A DNA stretch of 64,000 bases from Pelodera strongyloides. Taxonomy: Eukaryota > Nematoda > Chromadorea > Rhabditida > Rhabditidae. A model generated the notes under the pieces. The model saw only the letters and a program-made list of their open reading frames with translations, was not told the DNA's origin and ran no database searches. The translations under genes were made by a program, and so were the position numbers. This document shows, in pieces, positions 46,901-56,903 of this stretch (positions are counted from its first letter, which is position 1; each line of letters opens with the position of its first letter). The DNA is taken from positions 434,001 through 498,000 of the forward strand of contig JAANDG010000014.1 of the NCBI GenBank assembly GCA_036852015.1, written 5' to 3'.

Positions 46901-49489
46901 ATAGTTTTTCATAGTTCTTATTGTGAGAGAGCATGCTGATACTTTTTTTTATTGTAAATCATTGGTGATTAAACGATTAAACCAAACCCTTTAATCTTTA
47001 TTAGGTTTTGCGGTATTTTTTTCATTATTTTATGAGTATAGTATCAGAATTCGGCTTGTAGAGGAAACCAAGTTCATTTTCTTATTCTGATTGCGTCTTC
47101 GTATTTATTCTTTATTTTAGGAAACCGCTTCTCGCTCAATCCGCTTCTTCCAAGGGAAAAACTCCGACACGGAAAGAATTATTCAAGATATCGAAAATGT
47201 TCGTTTCTATGAAGAAAAGTAGTTTACCTATTTACCTGCCGGTTTTTGAAAGACATCGAGTACACCAGCATTCTTATGCTACTTATGCAAATGAATATAA
47301 ATTAGAATAAAAAATCGAGCTAAATTCGAGGAACTTTGCATAAATACATAAGAATTCCACGATACGTTTCAAAAGCAGGCCGGTGTTTCGCTTTAATTTA
47401 TCAACTTACAAGGAAAGTTTATTTTATTAGGGAGGGAGACTTGTACACTTGTACATAACCTATCGACCTGTCCTTAGCATTCAGTCTTTTGATCTGTTTT
47501 TGTAAAGTATATCGGCGCGATACTGAGATTCTGCACATGCAGCATATGGGAATGCACTTGTCTAATATGCGTTTCAAAAACCGGCTGTTATACCCTTTAA
47601 ATCACAGCTTTTCAGGAAGGCCAACTAGCAAAACGTGCTAATATTTTCGTCGTCTGGAAGAATGTGTTTTCCAAGGAACATTTGAGAAACGCTGTAATTC
47701 TCAGCGTTGTTTGCCTACAGGTAATAATAGCTTACTAAGTTGAAGAATAGGACTAATTAGTGGTTGAATTTTCACAGTGGCTTTCGTCATACGCAAAAAG
47801 TTTTCGACCAGTTAATTGAGAAAATCACATTATTTTCAACGAATTAGAAGTTGCGTTGCTGAAAAACACCTTATTCTTATTGAATCTGGTCCAAGTAAAA
47901 AATCCCCCATATGTCTGCGCGAAAACTACCGGATAACTCAATGGAAACAGTATAAGTGGAAGGCCATGGAGAAACCAGGCAAGAATAAAGTGCGCGATGT
48001 GATGTCGCCCTGCGCGCACTAAACATTGCGCCAAATTGTTGCCGCTCAGAAAGAAATTTAAAGTTGTTTTTTTCTAGAACACCGTTGGTATGTGGTCGAT
48101 CATCCTCTCTTCCACCTACTTTTTAAAAGAGGCCGACGTTAGCAGTGATATTGCTGAATGGGGATCGACTGGTATGATGCTGAACCTATATTCTCGGAGC
48201 CACTACCGGCACGTTTCTCATTGGAAGGTGGGCGGTTTAATGAAGTCTAGAATATGTATGGCCCATGGAACTGACCAGAAAAGTTTGCATTGGGTGCCAA
48301 AATACACAAAACTCTTTATTTCTAGTCGACCGGATTCTAAGCTCCGCAAACAAACCTAGCTATATTTAGAGGAGAAATACCATCTTCATAAATCTTCTAA
48401 TTTCAGTTACGGCAGACGTCCGATCGTGCACACATTTGCCACACTGAATATGGCATCGATAGCTGCTTTTGTAGTTTTTGACCAATTACATCACCATGTT
48501 GATTTCCTCAAGTATGGATGTGTGGCGGCATTTGCATTCTACGGATTCACATTTGGGTGAGTCTTTAGATAGGCATTATGGAGTGGCCTTCTAATCTACA
48601 TTCCAGTGAACTTAGATTTCAAGCGTAATGCGCATCACACAAACAAATAAACAAACTTTGTTTTTTTTTGTATGATAAGATAGCTCGTTCTTCAGAGACA
48701 GAATCATAAACATCATCTTATTCTATAAAGGAGCAAGGTTTATTTGTCCTCATGTCGGAAACGAAATCCATATTACGTTTCAAGGATTTCGTATAAGCAG
48801 TCCAACTTTTCGCAACTCCAAAATAAGCAAAATGAGTCTCAGTACCTTAATTGTAGGCAATACGTTTCAAAGGTTTCAACAAATATGCCCATTTTTGTGA
48901 GGCTTTGAATTATCGCCTGTGCAGGATTAGAAAGTCGCCTCAGGCGGCGATAGCCGTCTGTTAAAGCGAAATGCTAGCCCCTTTGGAAATTTGCATATGA
49001 TAAGCAAATCCTATGTATCCTATGCTAATCTTGTACGATCGTCCACGGCAATCGTACACAATTAGCATAGGATACATAGGATTTGTTTATCATATGCAAA
49101 TTTTCCAAAGAGGCTAGCATTTCGCTTTAAAACACATTTGTAAACATATGTCTTTTAGATGTGGCTGCGGTCCCGTGTCAGTGTTCATCAACACCGAGCT
49201 CACTCCACAACAGTATCGGTCTTCAGTGCAAGCGATGACCTACTCCCTAAATACCGTAATGATAATTGTCACATCACTTAGCATACTGCCACTATATCAC
49301 GTAATTGGCTCCTACGCCTTTATCGTACTATACGTCGGTCCGTCTGTGTTCTGCATCATGTATATGTACAAGTACCTGCCGGAAACGAAAAATCGAGAGA
49401 TTAATGATATTATAAACGATCTGAAAAGAAACAAATCAAATACAGTATCATCGGAGAAAAGTGCGAAAAGTATCACGATCAGTGCCTAA
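43903..49489 (+). CDS. MFS sugar-transporter-like protein (11 exons, ~491 aa, frameshift in exon 9)
   Basis: Twelve-helix facilitator of the sugar porter type, expected in the plasma membrane. Exons: 43903-44035, 44555-44707, 45487-45641, 45921-46008, 46173-46232, 46676-46749, 47121-47198, 47616-47720, 48078-48227, 48407-48556 and 49159-49489 (TAA). Family signatures in order: LLSDRYGRK (loop 2-3), RLTSSACNA, ESAPKPLRA, VPETPKYLVL (PESPR-like), STYFLKEA, SYGRRPIVHTF (loop 8-9) and LPETKNRE (after TM12). The ATG directly follows TTCTTACACAG, suggesting trans-splicing or a missed upstream exon. Exon 9 contains one extra base near 48184: the conserved GATTGTFLIG segment and the join to exon 10 are in the +1 frame, while the open frame would stop soon after. 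So it is a recent pseudogene or holds a sequence error. The exon 7 donor (GTTCGT) is my least certain junction. Confidence 0.8.
44400..44530 (-). repeat. tRNA-like sequence in transporter intron 1
   Basis: On the minus strand, TGGTGTAGTGGTTAGCGC (A box) and GGGTTCAATTCCCGG (B box). The anticodon and acceptor stems do not form, so it is a SINE head or tRNA pseudogene. Confidence 0.55.
46345..46529. mobile_element. Palindromic TTAA element, family A
   Basis: A 185-base near-palindrome in transporter intron 5. Starts TTAAAACGAAATACCGGCC and ends GGCCGGTGTTTCGCTTTAA. Confidence 0.82.
47224..47396. mobile_element. Palindromic TTAA element, family A (degraded left end)
   Basis: In transporter intron 7, starting within a few bases of the end of the exon 7 open frame. 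Interior and right end (GGCCGGTGTTTCGCTTTAA) match the family; the left TIR is diverged. Confidence 0.72.
48961..49130. mobile_element. Palindromic TTAA element (TTAAAGCGAAATGCTAGCC ends)
   Basis: A 170-base near-perfect palindrome whose TTAA ends 28 bases before the last transporter exon. Interior ATTTGCATATGATAAGCAAA and CCTATGTATCCTATGCTAAT are mirrored. Confidence 0.88.
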
Positions 49490-50854
49490 AATATAGTTTT
49501 TTAACTTATTTTTGTATAAATCAGTCTGCTTAAAAATGCCCTAAGCTCTTTCACTTGGTGACATTTAACCCATTTTTGAACTCTAACCAGCACTCGATAG
49601 TCTTCTATCTCGTCAACATTTAACTAATCGTCTTTTACTAAAACAGTTGGTAATGTTCAAACCTTTGTGTAAGTAATGAAGTTTTTAATAAAAGTTTTTT
49701 TGTGGTTTGACAGGTTTGTGCTTATATAAAACAATGTTTGTACTTTTTCTACTAGATGCTAAATTTGAAATGTGATCAAAAAATGCAACTCCTTGGGGAA
49801 ATCAAAAATATTCTTGTGTGCTTTGATGCTTGAAACAATTTTTTTAACACGACACTATTTATACATTTTTTTAACCAGAAAACATTAACGCTTACACTTA
49901 CACTGTAATTATCACTAATTAGGGGTGTGCGAATGACCTACGCTCCACAATTTATGTTATCACAAGTGTTCCTTCTTTGGCGAAACGCTCCACCTGAGGC
50001 ACCATTCAGTTCCACATGGGGAACTCCCCTTTCTCTGCGTTTTTCACATTAGTATGCTTATTTCTGTCCACATGGAATATTTCCACGAGGGTAACGTATC
50101 GTGGTGAATATGGCCTCTGAACAGCGAAGCGCAAAAACATTGCGTTGCCGTAGTGTTCCTAGATCTCTCAGTCTTTTCTATACCTCTCAGTGACTTCGGA
50201 AAGAAACAACAAAAACCATTCACCATTCATATCCCCATGCCTGGGGAACTCCCCGTCGTCGTGTTCATTGCTTCTGTCCCCGGGGGTATTTCCCCGAGGG
50301 AACCTGCGTGGGGAATATGCTCGGGGAAACGATTTATATTCCTCAAAAAAAATCTTTGCAATAAAGCCTGTTGTTGTGTACCGGGATAGCTCGGCGGAAA
50401 CAATTAGATCAAGTGTTTCTACATGCAATCACATAGGACATTAGTTTACAACGTCCCCAAATTGCATCAAGGAGCAAAAAAAGGCGTAGGTAATGAGACG
50501 TTTCAATGCTGTGAGCTAAGTATGCAATTAAGACACGAACTCATATGACTCCCAGTATTTGGGCCTGTTTTAGACGACTAAGTACAGACGGAAATTTACC
50601 GAAAACCTGGAGTTATTGACGCATTTACACGGATTTTATTATTTTATAACCATGAGCATTAACGTTGTAAAGTGTGTTTTTGTATGCATATCTTTCGCCG
50701 CACACAAACAAAGCGTGTATGCATACCACGCGCCGCGCACCTCGCTCAGTGTTCGCTAGGCTCTCGCTCGGTTCACTGAGCATCACCGCGAGAACCGCGC
50801 GATGTCACACTTTTTTAGTTCGTTTTTAGTGAGACGTAAGCATATAACCAAGTA
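49490..50854. other. Flank between the transporter gene and receptor copy 1
   Basis: An AATAAA at about 49688 is a likely poly(A) signal for the transporter. From about 49890 the sequence is shared with 57710 onward (TCACTAATTAGGGGTGTGC), marking the left limit of the tandem duplication. It also carries two GGGAATATTTCC-type repeat copies (49990-50120 and 50215-50335) and a CG-rich stretch just upstream of the receptor start, which may be its promoter. Confidence 0.55.
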
Positions 50855-53228
50855 ATGTCTGAATACGTCGTGGGTGGTCAATACTTTGAAGAATTTATCG
50901 ATCCGTTCGAGATAACTACTTCTTCAATCACAATAATTCTATTAATTCCGACCACCATTATTCTGCTGCTTCTAACTCGAGTTTATGCGAAAAAGAGGCG
51001 AAACACGGCATTTCATAAACTATTTCTTGTCACAATATTGAATGTGAGTTTGCTCGTTTGCCCTTTCGCAGTTTTTAACATGTTTCACATGTCCACAGCA
51101 AAGGCCCGAGTATATTTTTCTCTGTAAGAAAACTACAAGAACAAGTAAATGGACATCAAAATGTATTGCGTAAAAAAATGAAACACATAGAAACACTTTT
51201 AGGATTTGATGTATACTATCCTATACTTACTCGCGCTTCGTCTACCGTGGTGGGGAATTTTCTCGTTTTATGGAAACTACACCACTGGTTTCCTTCCCAC
51301 TTTCCTATACTATTCTAGCTATGCGACTGCAATGTCTCAAAATCTTAGCTGTCTGCTATTAGCGCTAAATAGAGCTATGGCTTTCGGAAGCCCGTTGTTA
51401 TACGAAAAGGTTGGTGAGGTCAGCTATGCGCTAATTGTCAGTAGCGATTACTTGGTCTTGGTAACGCACTAAATTTCTGAAACAGAAATATGCCCATATG
51501 CCTGTACGTGGCTAAACTACAATTCGTGTTACATCTGTTGGTAAGCGGGTTTTTACGAAAAGGTTGGCGGTTTTTAATTACAGGTTCAATTATTACAGGT
51601 ACAGGTACAGGTACAGGTTCAATAGGTTCAATATACATATTCCTCGGTCACCTTTTTAGCATAAATAAACGAATAGTGAGTGTAACCAGGTTTTGCAAAA
51701 CAGCCATTCACTGCGTTTATTTGCAGTTATGGAATCAGCATATCATTGTGTATTTCATGACCATCGTGTTATTTCCCCAGCTTTTCATATACAAAATGGC
51801 TATCAGTGGGGCGCATTTTGTGAAATTTGCTCCTGCAGCATTTTATCTGGAAATGAATGAAGATGTTGTGAGTTTATCCTTCTTATTGTTAGATAAAAAT
51901 TTGTATTTATAGTTACATTTAAAGGGACGGGCCCATCAAAATAAACATATAATTAGCATGATTTTATAATTTGTATGAAGGGGGATTATTATGATATATG
52001 TACACTAACTTTCGGCTAGACTTTATCCCGCTAAAATTTTTCGGTGTCGATTTTCGGACAATTTCGAAAAATCAATAAAAAGATAATTTCGTGAAATTTT
52101 AATGCACGCCGATTGGTTTATTGGGTGTACAATTGGGTGATGCAGCTGTAGAATCGGTAGCGGCCACCCACCGCTAGCGTTCTATAGAGAAGTACACTAT
52201 AGCTATAATTTACAGAACGACAACCAACAAAAATATCACAAACACCTAAGTACAAACTCATCAATTACTTGCTAACTTCTCCTCAGTTACACTGCCTATC
52301 GTACCTTCACCACATTACAGACGTATTGGGGAGTGCTGAAGGCTGCGGCAACGCTTAGCACGAGTTTCGCCGCGTTCTTGCTCAACACCATATCGGGTTT
52401 CCTTCTATGGCGCCATCTTGGCGCACTGCACAATGCGCGCAGAGTGCACGAAATGAAGTTCTACTTTCTGTCCGTAACGGGTTTCGTATGCCAAACTATT
52501 CTGGGCATAAATCTGGTAAGTCAGCATAAGTCATTGTATAATGTAACAATAAACATGAGCGGGGTCGTCCTCATATTGACCATTTGTGCCGCACATGACA
52601 TGGGAGTGCGATTGTCCAGCATACGTTTCAAGACCACATGTCATACCGCTTAAAGGGATGGGGCCAGCTCATATTGCAACTCAAGCCAGTTGCTTTTATA
52701 AATCTGTGGTAGCTTAGCTTCTGAACATGCTCCTGCCTCGGGGTGCAAAGATAATGTAATGTAATTTGCGGTATTGTGACTATATCGGCTATAGTATAAA
52801 TAGCAAATATTCAAAATGGTACAATGTGAGCTGACCCCATCCCTTTAAAGCTGTATAACAGCCAGTTTTTGAAAGTTTTGTTGGACGCTCAATTCCCATG
52901 CAGTGTATGCAAATAACTGCGCGATACTGTGCGATTTAATTCTAATTGTTTCATTTGCATACAACATATCGGAATACAGGCGTCCATCGTACGTTTCAAA
53001 AAATCGAATGTTATTTCGCTTTAACGCACACCCATTCAGATCATCGTACATATTGGTGACAGTGCATTGAAATATTGGGCAATGCAACTATCACCGCCTG
53101 TCTCTGATATATGCTCCCTCCTTCCAGTATATATGCTTCTATTAATTAACAAAGAAATACGGACGCGGATCTATGCATTAGTAAAGAAAAATAATGTTTA
53201 CCCAATTATTATGGTATCAGACAAATAA
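50855..53228 (+). CDS. Srg-like serpentine chemoreceptor, copy 1 (5 exons, 306 aa)
   Basis: Nematode seven-transmembrane chemoreceptor, expected in sensory neuron membranes. Exons 50855-51043, 51203-51409, 51727-51867, 52321-52515 and 53040-53228 (TAA); all introns are phase 0. TM1 follows EFIDPFEITTSSI; a KKRRNTAFHKLF loop leads to TM2, and exon 1 ends LVTILN. Exon 2 has PWWG, SQNLSCLLLALNRAMAF and PLLYEK, the pattern of the Srg superfamily around TM3. Exon 3 begins LWNQH and carries TM4; exon 4 carries TM5-TM6; exon 5 has SDICSLLPVYMLLLINKEIR (TM7). The exon 2 donor (GTTGGT) is weak but conserved in copy 2. Intron 4 holds two palindromic TTAA elements joined by a shared TTAA. About 95% similar to copy 2 by eye. 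Could belong to a sister class (Srv, Srx, Sru). Confidence 0.85.
51575..51640. repeat. (ACAGGT)n short tandem repeat in receptor intron 2
   Basis: ACAGGTACAGGTACAGGT preceded and followed by AGGTTCAAT repeats. Present in both receptor copies (also about 59510-59560). Each unit contains AG and GT. Confidence 0.85.
51919..51995. repeat. Truncated family B TTAA element
   Basis: Begins TTAAAGGGACGGGCCCATC and AAAATAAACATATAATTA, then breaks off. In intron 3 of receptor copy 1. The same place in copy 2 carries the RTE-like LINE fragment instead. Confidence 0.65.
52650..52848. mobile_element. Palindromic TTAA element (TTAAAGGGATGGGGCCAGC ends), receptor copy 1
   Basis: A 199-base inverted repeat in intron 4. 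Right end GCTGACCCCATCCCTTTAA. The right TTAA doubles as the left TTAA of the next element. Confidence 0.82.
52845..53024. mobile_element. Palindromic TTAA element, family A variant, receptor copy 1
   Basis: A 180-base element chained to the previous one. Arms share TTTTGAAAGTTTTGTTGGAC and ACGTTTCAAAAAATCG; the right end is TTATTTCGCTTTAA. It ends 15 bases before exon 5. Confidence 0.78.
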
Positions 53229-54096
53229 ACCTTTAAAAGGTAAAATTGTTCTTTGCTATCTTCGAAACAGCTTGTCACCATTAGAAATAAAACCCTCTGC
53301 CATACTAAATGGCAGAGGCTGGGTGCGCGCCCTTCCTCGCGGTACGTTGCTGGCTACGCCTGTACTCCAAACTACGGGTGCAATCCCATTTGCGTGGCTA
53401 TGGGACATTGGATACTACGGCAAATCAACTTTTTATGTACCCAGTCAATCACACTGAACCTTTGATTGCGTGTCCACAGAAATAGAAACAAGCACTTTTT
53501 TGGCGTATGCCGCCCTTTTCCGAAAGTTCAGGTCGAGTTCACAACTCATTTCCTTTAGTAGTCTTTTATGGACGCAAACGAGGATAAATAAAAGCAGGCT
53601 AAATATTGAAGCCCACGAGTACTGTAGGCGACTTTATAGGAAAATAACCCGAATACCGTGTAGGTAGAAGGAATAAAAATCTATAACTTTGATACTTTGC
53701 TCTCCTGCAAGGAACATTACCATAAACTAAAAAGAATGCATTTTCACTAAATTGTTGTTTTGTGATATTCCGAGTTCCGTTTCTATTCGGTGGGTAGATA
53801 GGGTCCCACAGCGCGATTTGCAGTGCTACAGTAACCGCGCGGATTTTGAACGCACTTTCCAAGAAAAGATGAATTTTTTATTCATTCTGGTCTGTTGGTT
53901 ACCAGAGCGTTGACCGTTTTTGTCTTTGTTTAAGAGTTTACTTGGTTTTAAGGTGTGTGTCAATTTTTCTAACGCGCATTTAGCACAATTCTTAGTTCCT
54001 TGTTGTTTGTAAAGAAAATTTTCGATTTATCGTGTTGATTGCATATTTTGTTTTGTTTTCATGTAGTTAATAATTAATTTTGCTACTTTAGTCATA

Positions 54097-54615
54097 ATGG
54101 CGGACTCAGAAGTTGCCAAAGAAATTCTTGAGCAGATTCGAGAGAGCATGCTACAAGAGAGTAAAAGAGCAGAGAAAAAGCGCGAACTTTTGTCGGTCCC
54201 GGTTCTTGAAAAGAAAGCGTTTCAACTGCAGTGCGAGTTCAATGTTTCCGTTTTGTCGGCGTTGCTGGAGTTAAAGGACCCTCCAGAACCTGTTTCTAAG
54301 GCGATTTCGCTGCTTGCGGAGCGTAATGCTCTATTATCAGCCGCGGACCGGGACCCAAACATTTTTAATACAGTTGAGTTAGTGAACCGCATTAACAAGG
54401 CTCAGGGTCCAGAGCCAGCCTCTAACACTCTCTTGTTAGCCTCTGCTTTGTCGTCGGCTACGAGTGCCGCTTCGAGAAAGAGGAAATTTGTCCCCGCGGA
54501 AGTGCCCTTTCGACAAAGGGGCGAAGGATTTGGCCGTCCCTCGTCCCATGATTCCTTGGCCAGGGAACTCCAGTCGATCAGGAGGGAGCTCGCAGTCAGT
54601 CGTCCCTACGGTTAG
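54097..54615 (+). CDS. Gag-like ORF1 of the DIRS/PAT-like element (172 aa)
   Basis: Intact ORF beginning MADSEVAKEILEQIRES. An acidic/basic helical N-terminus is followed by KAFQLQCEFNVSVLSALLEL, and the C-terminal half is rich in Ser, Arg and Lys (ASRKRKFVPAEVPF). Position directly upstream of the reverse transcriptase and size suit the first ORF of a DIRS-type element, where it is thought to act as a nucleocapsid. I found no zinc knuckle. Confidence 0.65.
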   Translation: MADSEVAKEILEQIRESMLQESKRAEKKRELLSVPVLEKKAFQLQCEFNVSVLSALLELKDPPEPVSKAISLLAERNALLSAADRDPNIFNTVELVNRINKAQGPEPASNTLLLASALSSATSAASRKRKFVPAEVPFRQRGEGFGRPSSHDSLARELQSIRRELAVSRPYG

Positions 54616-54752
54616 CGACAAGATCGCCAATCTTCTCGCGATGCGCCGAATGGCCAAATCGTGCGTGGTACCGGTGCCACCAAGTCGGCCACATCCGTCC
54701 ACAGTGCAGAACGGAGATCTGGTGAGTCTATAGCTGATAAGTTTTCCAAGAG

Positions 54753-55432
54753 TTGGAAGTTTTGGGAAAAAATTGGCAGCTTGATGTAATTCGCAATGGC
54801 TATTCGTTATCATTTCATTCAATTTTTGTTCCTAGAGTGTGGGAGGAGAATAGAACTAGTGCCATTAGGAATGCAAATTTTGTGGAGGCGGAAATTAGCA
54901 AACTGTTGGGAGATGGAGCCATTTGTGTAGTGGAGCAGGCGGAGCTGCTTTGCGTGTCGCCACTGTTGGTGGCAGAAGGCGAAAAGCCCCGTATGATTTT
55001 GGATCTGTCTTACCTTAACACGTTTCTTTCGAAAACTAATTTCAGTTTAGAAGATGTTGCGACCATAGTTGATTTGTTGCCTCCGGGCGGTTTTATGGGA
55101 AAATTTGATTTTCGTTCGGGGTACCACCACGTGAAGTTAGCACCAAACTCAATCACGCAAAAGTTTATGGGGTTTAGGTGGTTTTTCCAAGGTCAGGAGA
55201 TGTTTTTCAAGTTTCTGGTGTTGCCTTTCGGTTTATCTCCCGCACCATGGCTGTTTAATAAGCTATTTAGGCCACTAGTTAGAAAATGGAGGGAGCAAGG
55301 TATCCCAATATGTTTGTACATTGATGACGGATTAATTTTCTGTGAGTCGCAATTCAGTGCTGAGCTAGCGATAAATCAGTCGTGCGAGATTTAGAAAAGG
55401 CCGGGGTCACGCTTGCTGTAGAGAAGAGCATT
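54753..55432 (+). pseudogene. Reverse transcriptase of the DIRS/PAT-like element (broken)
   Basis: Open from 54753 to 55394. Motifs: EKPRMILDLSYLN, GGFMGKFDFRSGYHHVKLAP, FKFLVLPFGLSPAPWLF and ICLYIDDGLIF, the last being the catalytic YxDD box in the YIDDG form seen in DIRS-group elements. A frameshift near 55375 moves the continuation (VVRDLEKAGVTLAVEKS) to another frame. A family B TTAA element then interrupts it, and the coding similarity resumes at 55830 (GYEIDLGEARVSVSG). Confidence 0.78.
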
Positions 55433-55829
55433 TTAAAGGGACAGGCCCATCAAAATAAACCTATAATTACGATACGTTCATAATGACTATCAAGCATTTT
55501 TATTACAATATATACAAACTAAATTCCACCATTATTCGCCCTAGACAACTTTTTTCCAATGCTCTCAACGCATATGTATACCATAAAACTGCAGATTTCA
55601 AAGCTATATATGCAAATTTTAATCGCATTATAATTTCACGATAAATTTGCATTGACGACAAGGATATTTGCGGCTTTACGGTACACATTTGAGCAGAGCG
55701 CATCGGAAAAAAGTTTTCCATGGCAAATAAATGTGAAATTTAGTTTGTATATATTGTAATAAAAATGCTTGATAGTCACTATGGACGTATCGTAAGTATA
55801 AGTTTACTTTGATGGGCCTGTCCCTTTAA
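55433..55829. mobile_element. Palindromic TTAA element, family B, inserted in the reverse transcriptase
   Basis: A 397-base inverted repeat with TTAA on both sides. The host reading frame stops at the left TTAA and resumes, in frame and with sensible protein, directly after the right TTAA when the element and one TTAA are ignored. This is direct evidence of a four-base target duplication. Confidence 0.9.
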
Positions 55830-56180
55830 CGCCGGTACAAAAATTGCTGTTTCTTGGCTATGAAATTGATTTGGGCGAGGCCCGTGTTTCCGTTTCGGGG
55901 AAACGTGCAGAAAAAGCTGAATACCCTGCGAGGGTCATTGAAACCGACGGTCGAGGACCGGAGATCTTTTATTGGTAGTGTGATTTCTATGCATGTCGTT
56001 GTTGCAGATGCAGTTTTGATGACTCGTGCAACGAGTAGTACGGTGGCCGAGGTGCATCGCTCGCAGGTTTCAAACGAAAAGGTCATGGTTTCTGAAGACG
56101 AACGGCGAGAATGGGATTATTGGTCGTCTAAGCTGTCAGAAGGTTTGTTTAGGTCTTTACCAGGGGCAGAAGGATCCAGG
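55830..56180 (+). pseudogene. C-terminal reverse transcriptase/connection segment of the DIRS/PAT-like element
   Basis: Continues after the inserted palindrome. Contains GYEIDLGEARVSV, then in a neighbouring frame KLNTLRGSLKPTVEDRRSF and ERREWDYWSSKLSEGL, matching the usual spacing between polymerase and RNase H. At least one frameshift lies near 55915. Coding similarity stops at about 56180. Confidence 0.6.
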
Positions 56181-56515
56181 ATGGCTAGTGTCTAGCCTTT
56201 CTCGACGAGATTATCCTCCTAGCCAGAGACTGGCAATATATCGGCCGGTCTCTTCACCGCCATTGATTTTCCCTTGTCAATGAGCGCATGGAAAGGAGAG
56301 AGCGAGGTCAGCGGCAATCAAGAACACATCGCCGCTCACACTCGCTCCCTAAACCACAGGACACTACCATTCCTACTTCCACTCATATTCATATTCCAAG
56401 CCCGGGCCATCGTACTGATGAGACCCAGCCCGGGCAAAATCCTCGTCTACGATCGGGTCGAAACGGGGTCTGTGCCTTACACAGTCTAACTCTATTATAT
56501 TCCATTCTATACTGA
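56180..56515. repeat. Unidentified insertion between polymerase and RNase H
   Basis: Does not continue the DIRS protein. GC-richer than its surroundings, with an Arg/Pro-rich reading (PGHRTDETQPGQNPR) and an AT-rich end CTCTATTATATTCCATTCTA that looks like a non-LTR 3' tail. Possibly a 5'-truncated LINE or SINE. Confidence 0.4.
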
Positions 56516-56520
56516 ACGAA

Positions 56521-56903
56521 CTGTTGCGATAGCTAGTATATTCACAGACGCGTCCGCTTCAGGTATGGGTGCGGTGTTTCAGTTAGATCAGGAGGTATGG
56601 CGCACTTGTTCTCAATTTGAAGAAGCTGAGATTAGCTTATCTAGCACAAACCGAGAGTTGAGAGCGGCTTTATTCGGTATTAGGTCTTTTCTCCCTCGTT
56701 TGACTAGCGTGAAGTGTGCTATAACTTTGTATTCGGACAATCAAGCTGCTCGAGGGACCCCGCAGAAGCTGCTCGAGGGACCCCGCTGGAAGCTCTGCAA
56801 AGGAGGGGAAGATGGCTCTCGTCCGCGGGAATTGCCCCTTACTTACGGGATTCGAAGGGAGCCCAGGGAGGATGTACTGCCCTTTTGTAACGTTTTCTCA
56901 TAG
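56521..56903 (+). pseudogene. RNase H segment of the DIRS/PAT-like element
   Basis: Contains IFTDASASGMGAVFQ (first catalytic Asp), TNRELRAALFGIRSF (catalytic Glu) and LYSDNQAA (second Asp). The sequence after AARGTPQ is duplicated (CAGAAGCTGCTCGAGGGACC region) and the frame is lost. No tyrosine recombinase follows before 57405. Confidence 0.72.

Noticed and set aside
51486..51640. Alternative receptor exons (ACTWLNYNSCYICW and GSIITGTGTGTG readings)
   Set aside because: Splicing them in gives no TM4 and mismatched phases. Skipping from 51409 to 51727 gives the Srg pattern and works equally in copy 2.
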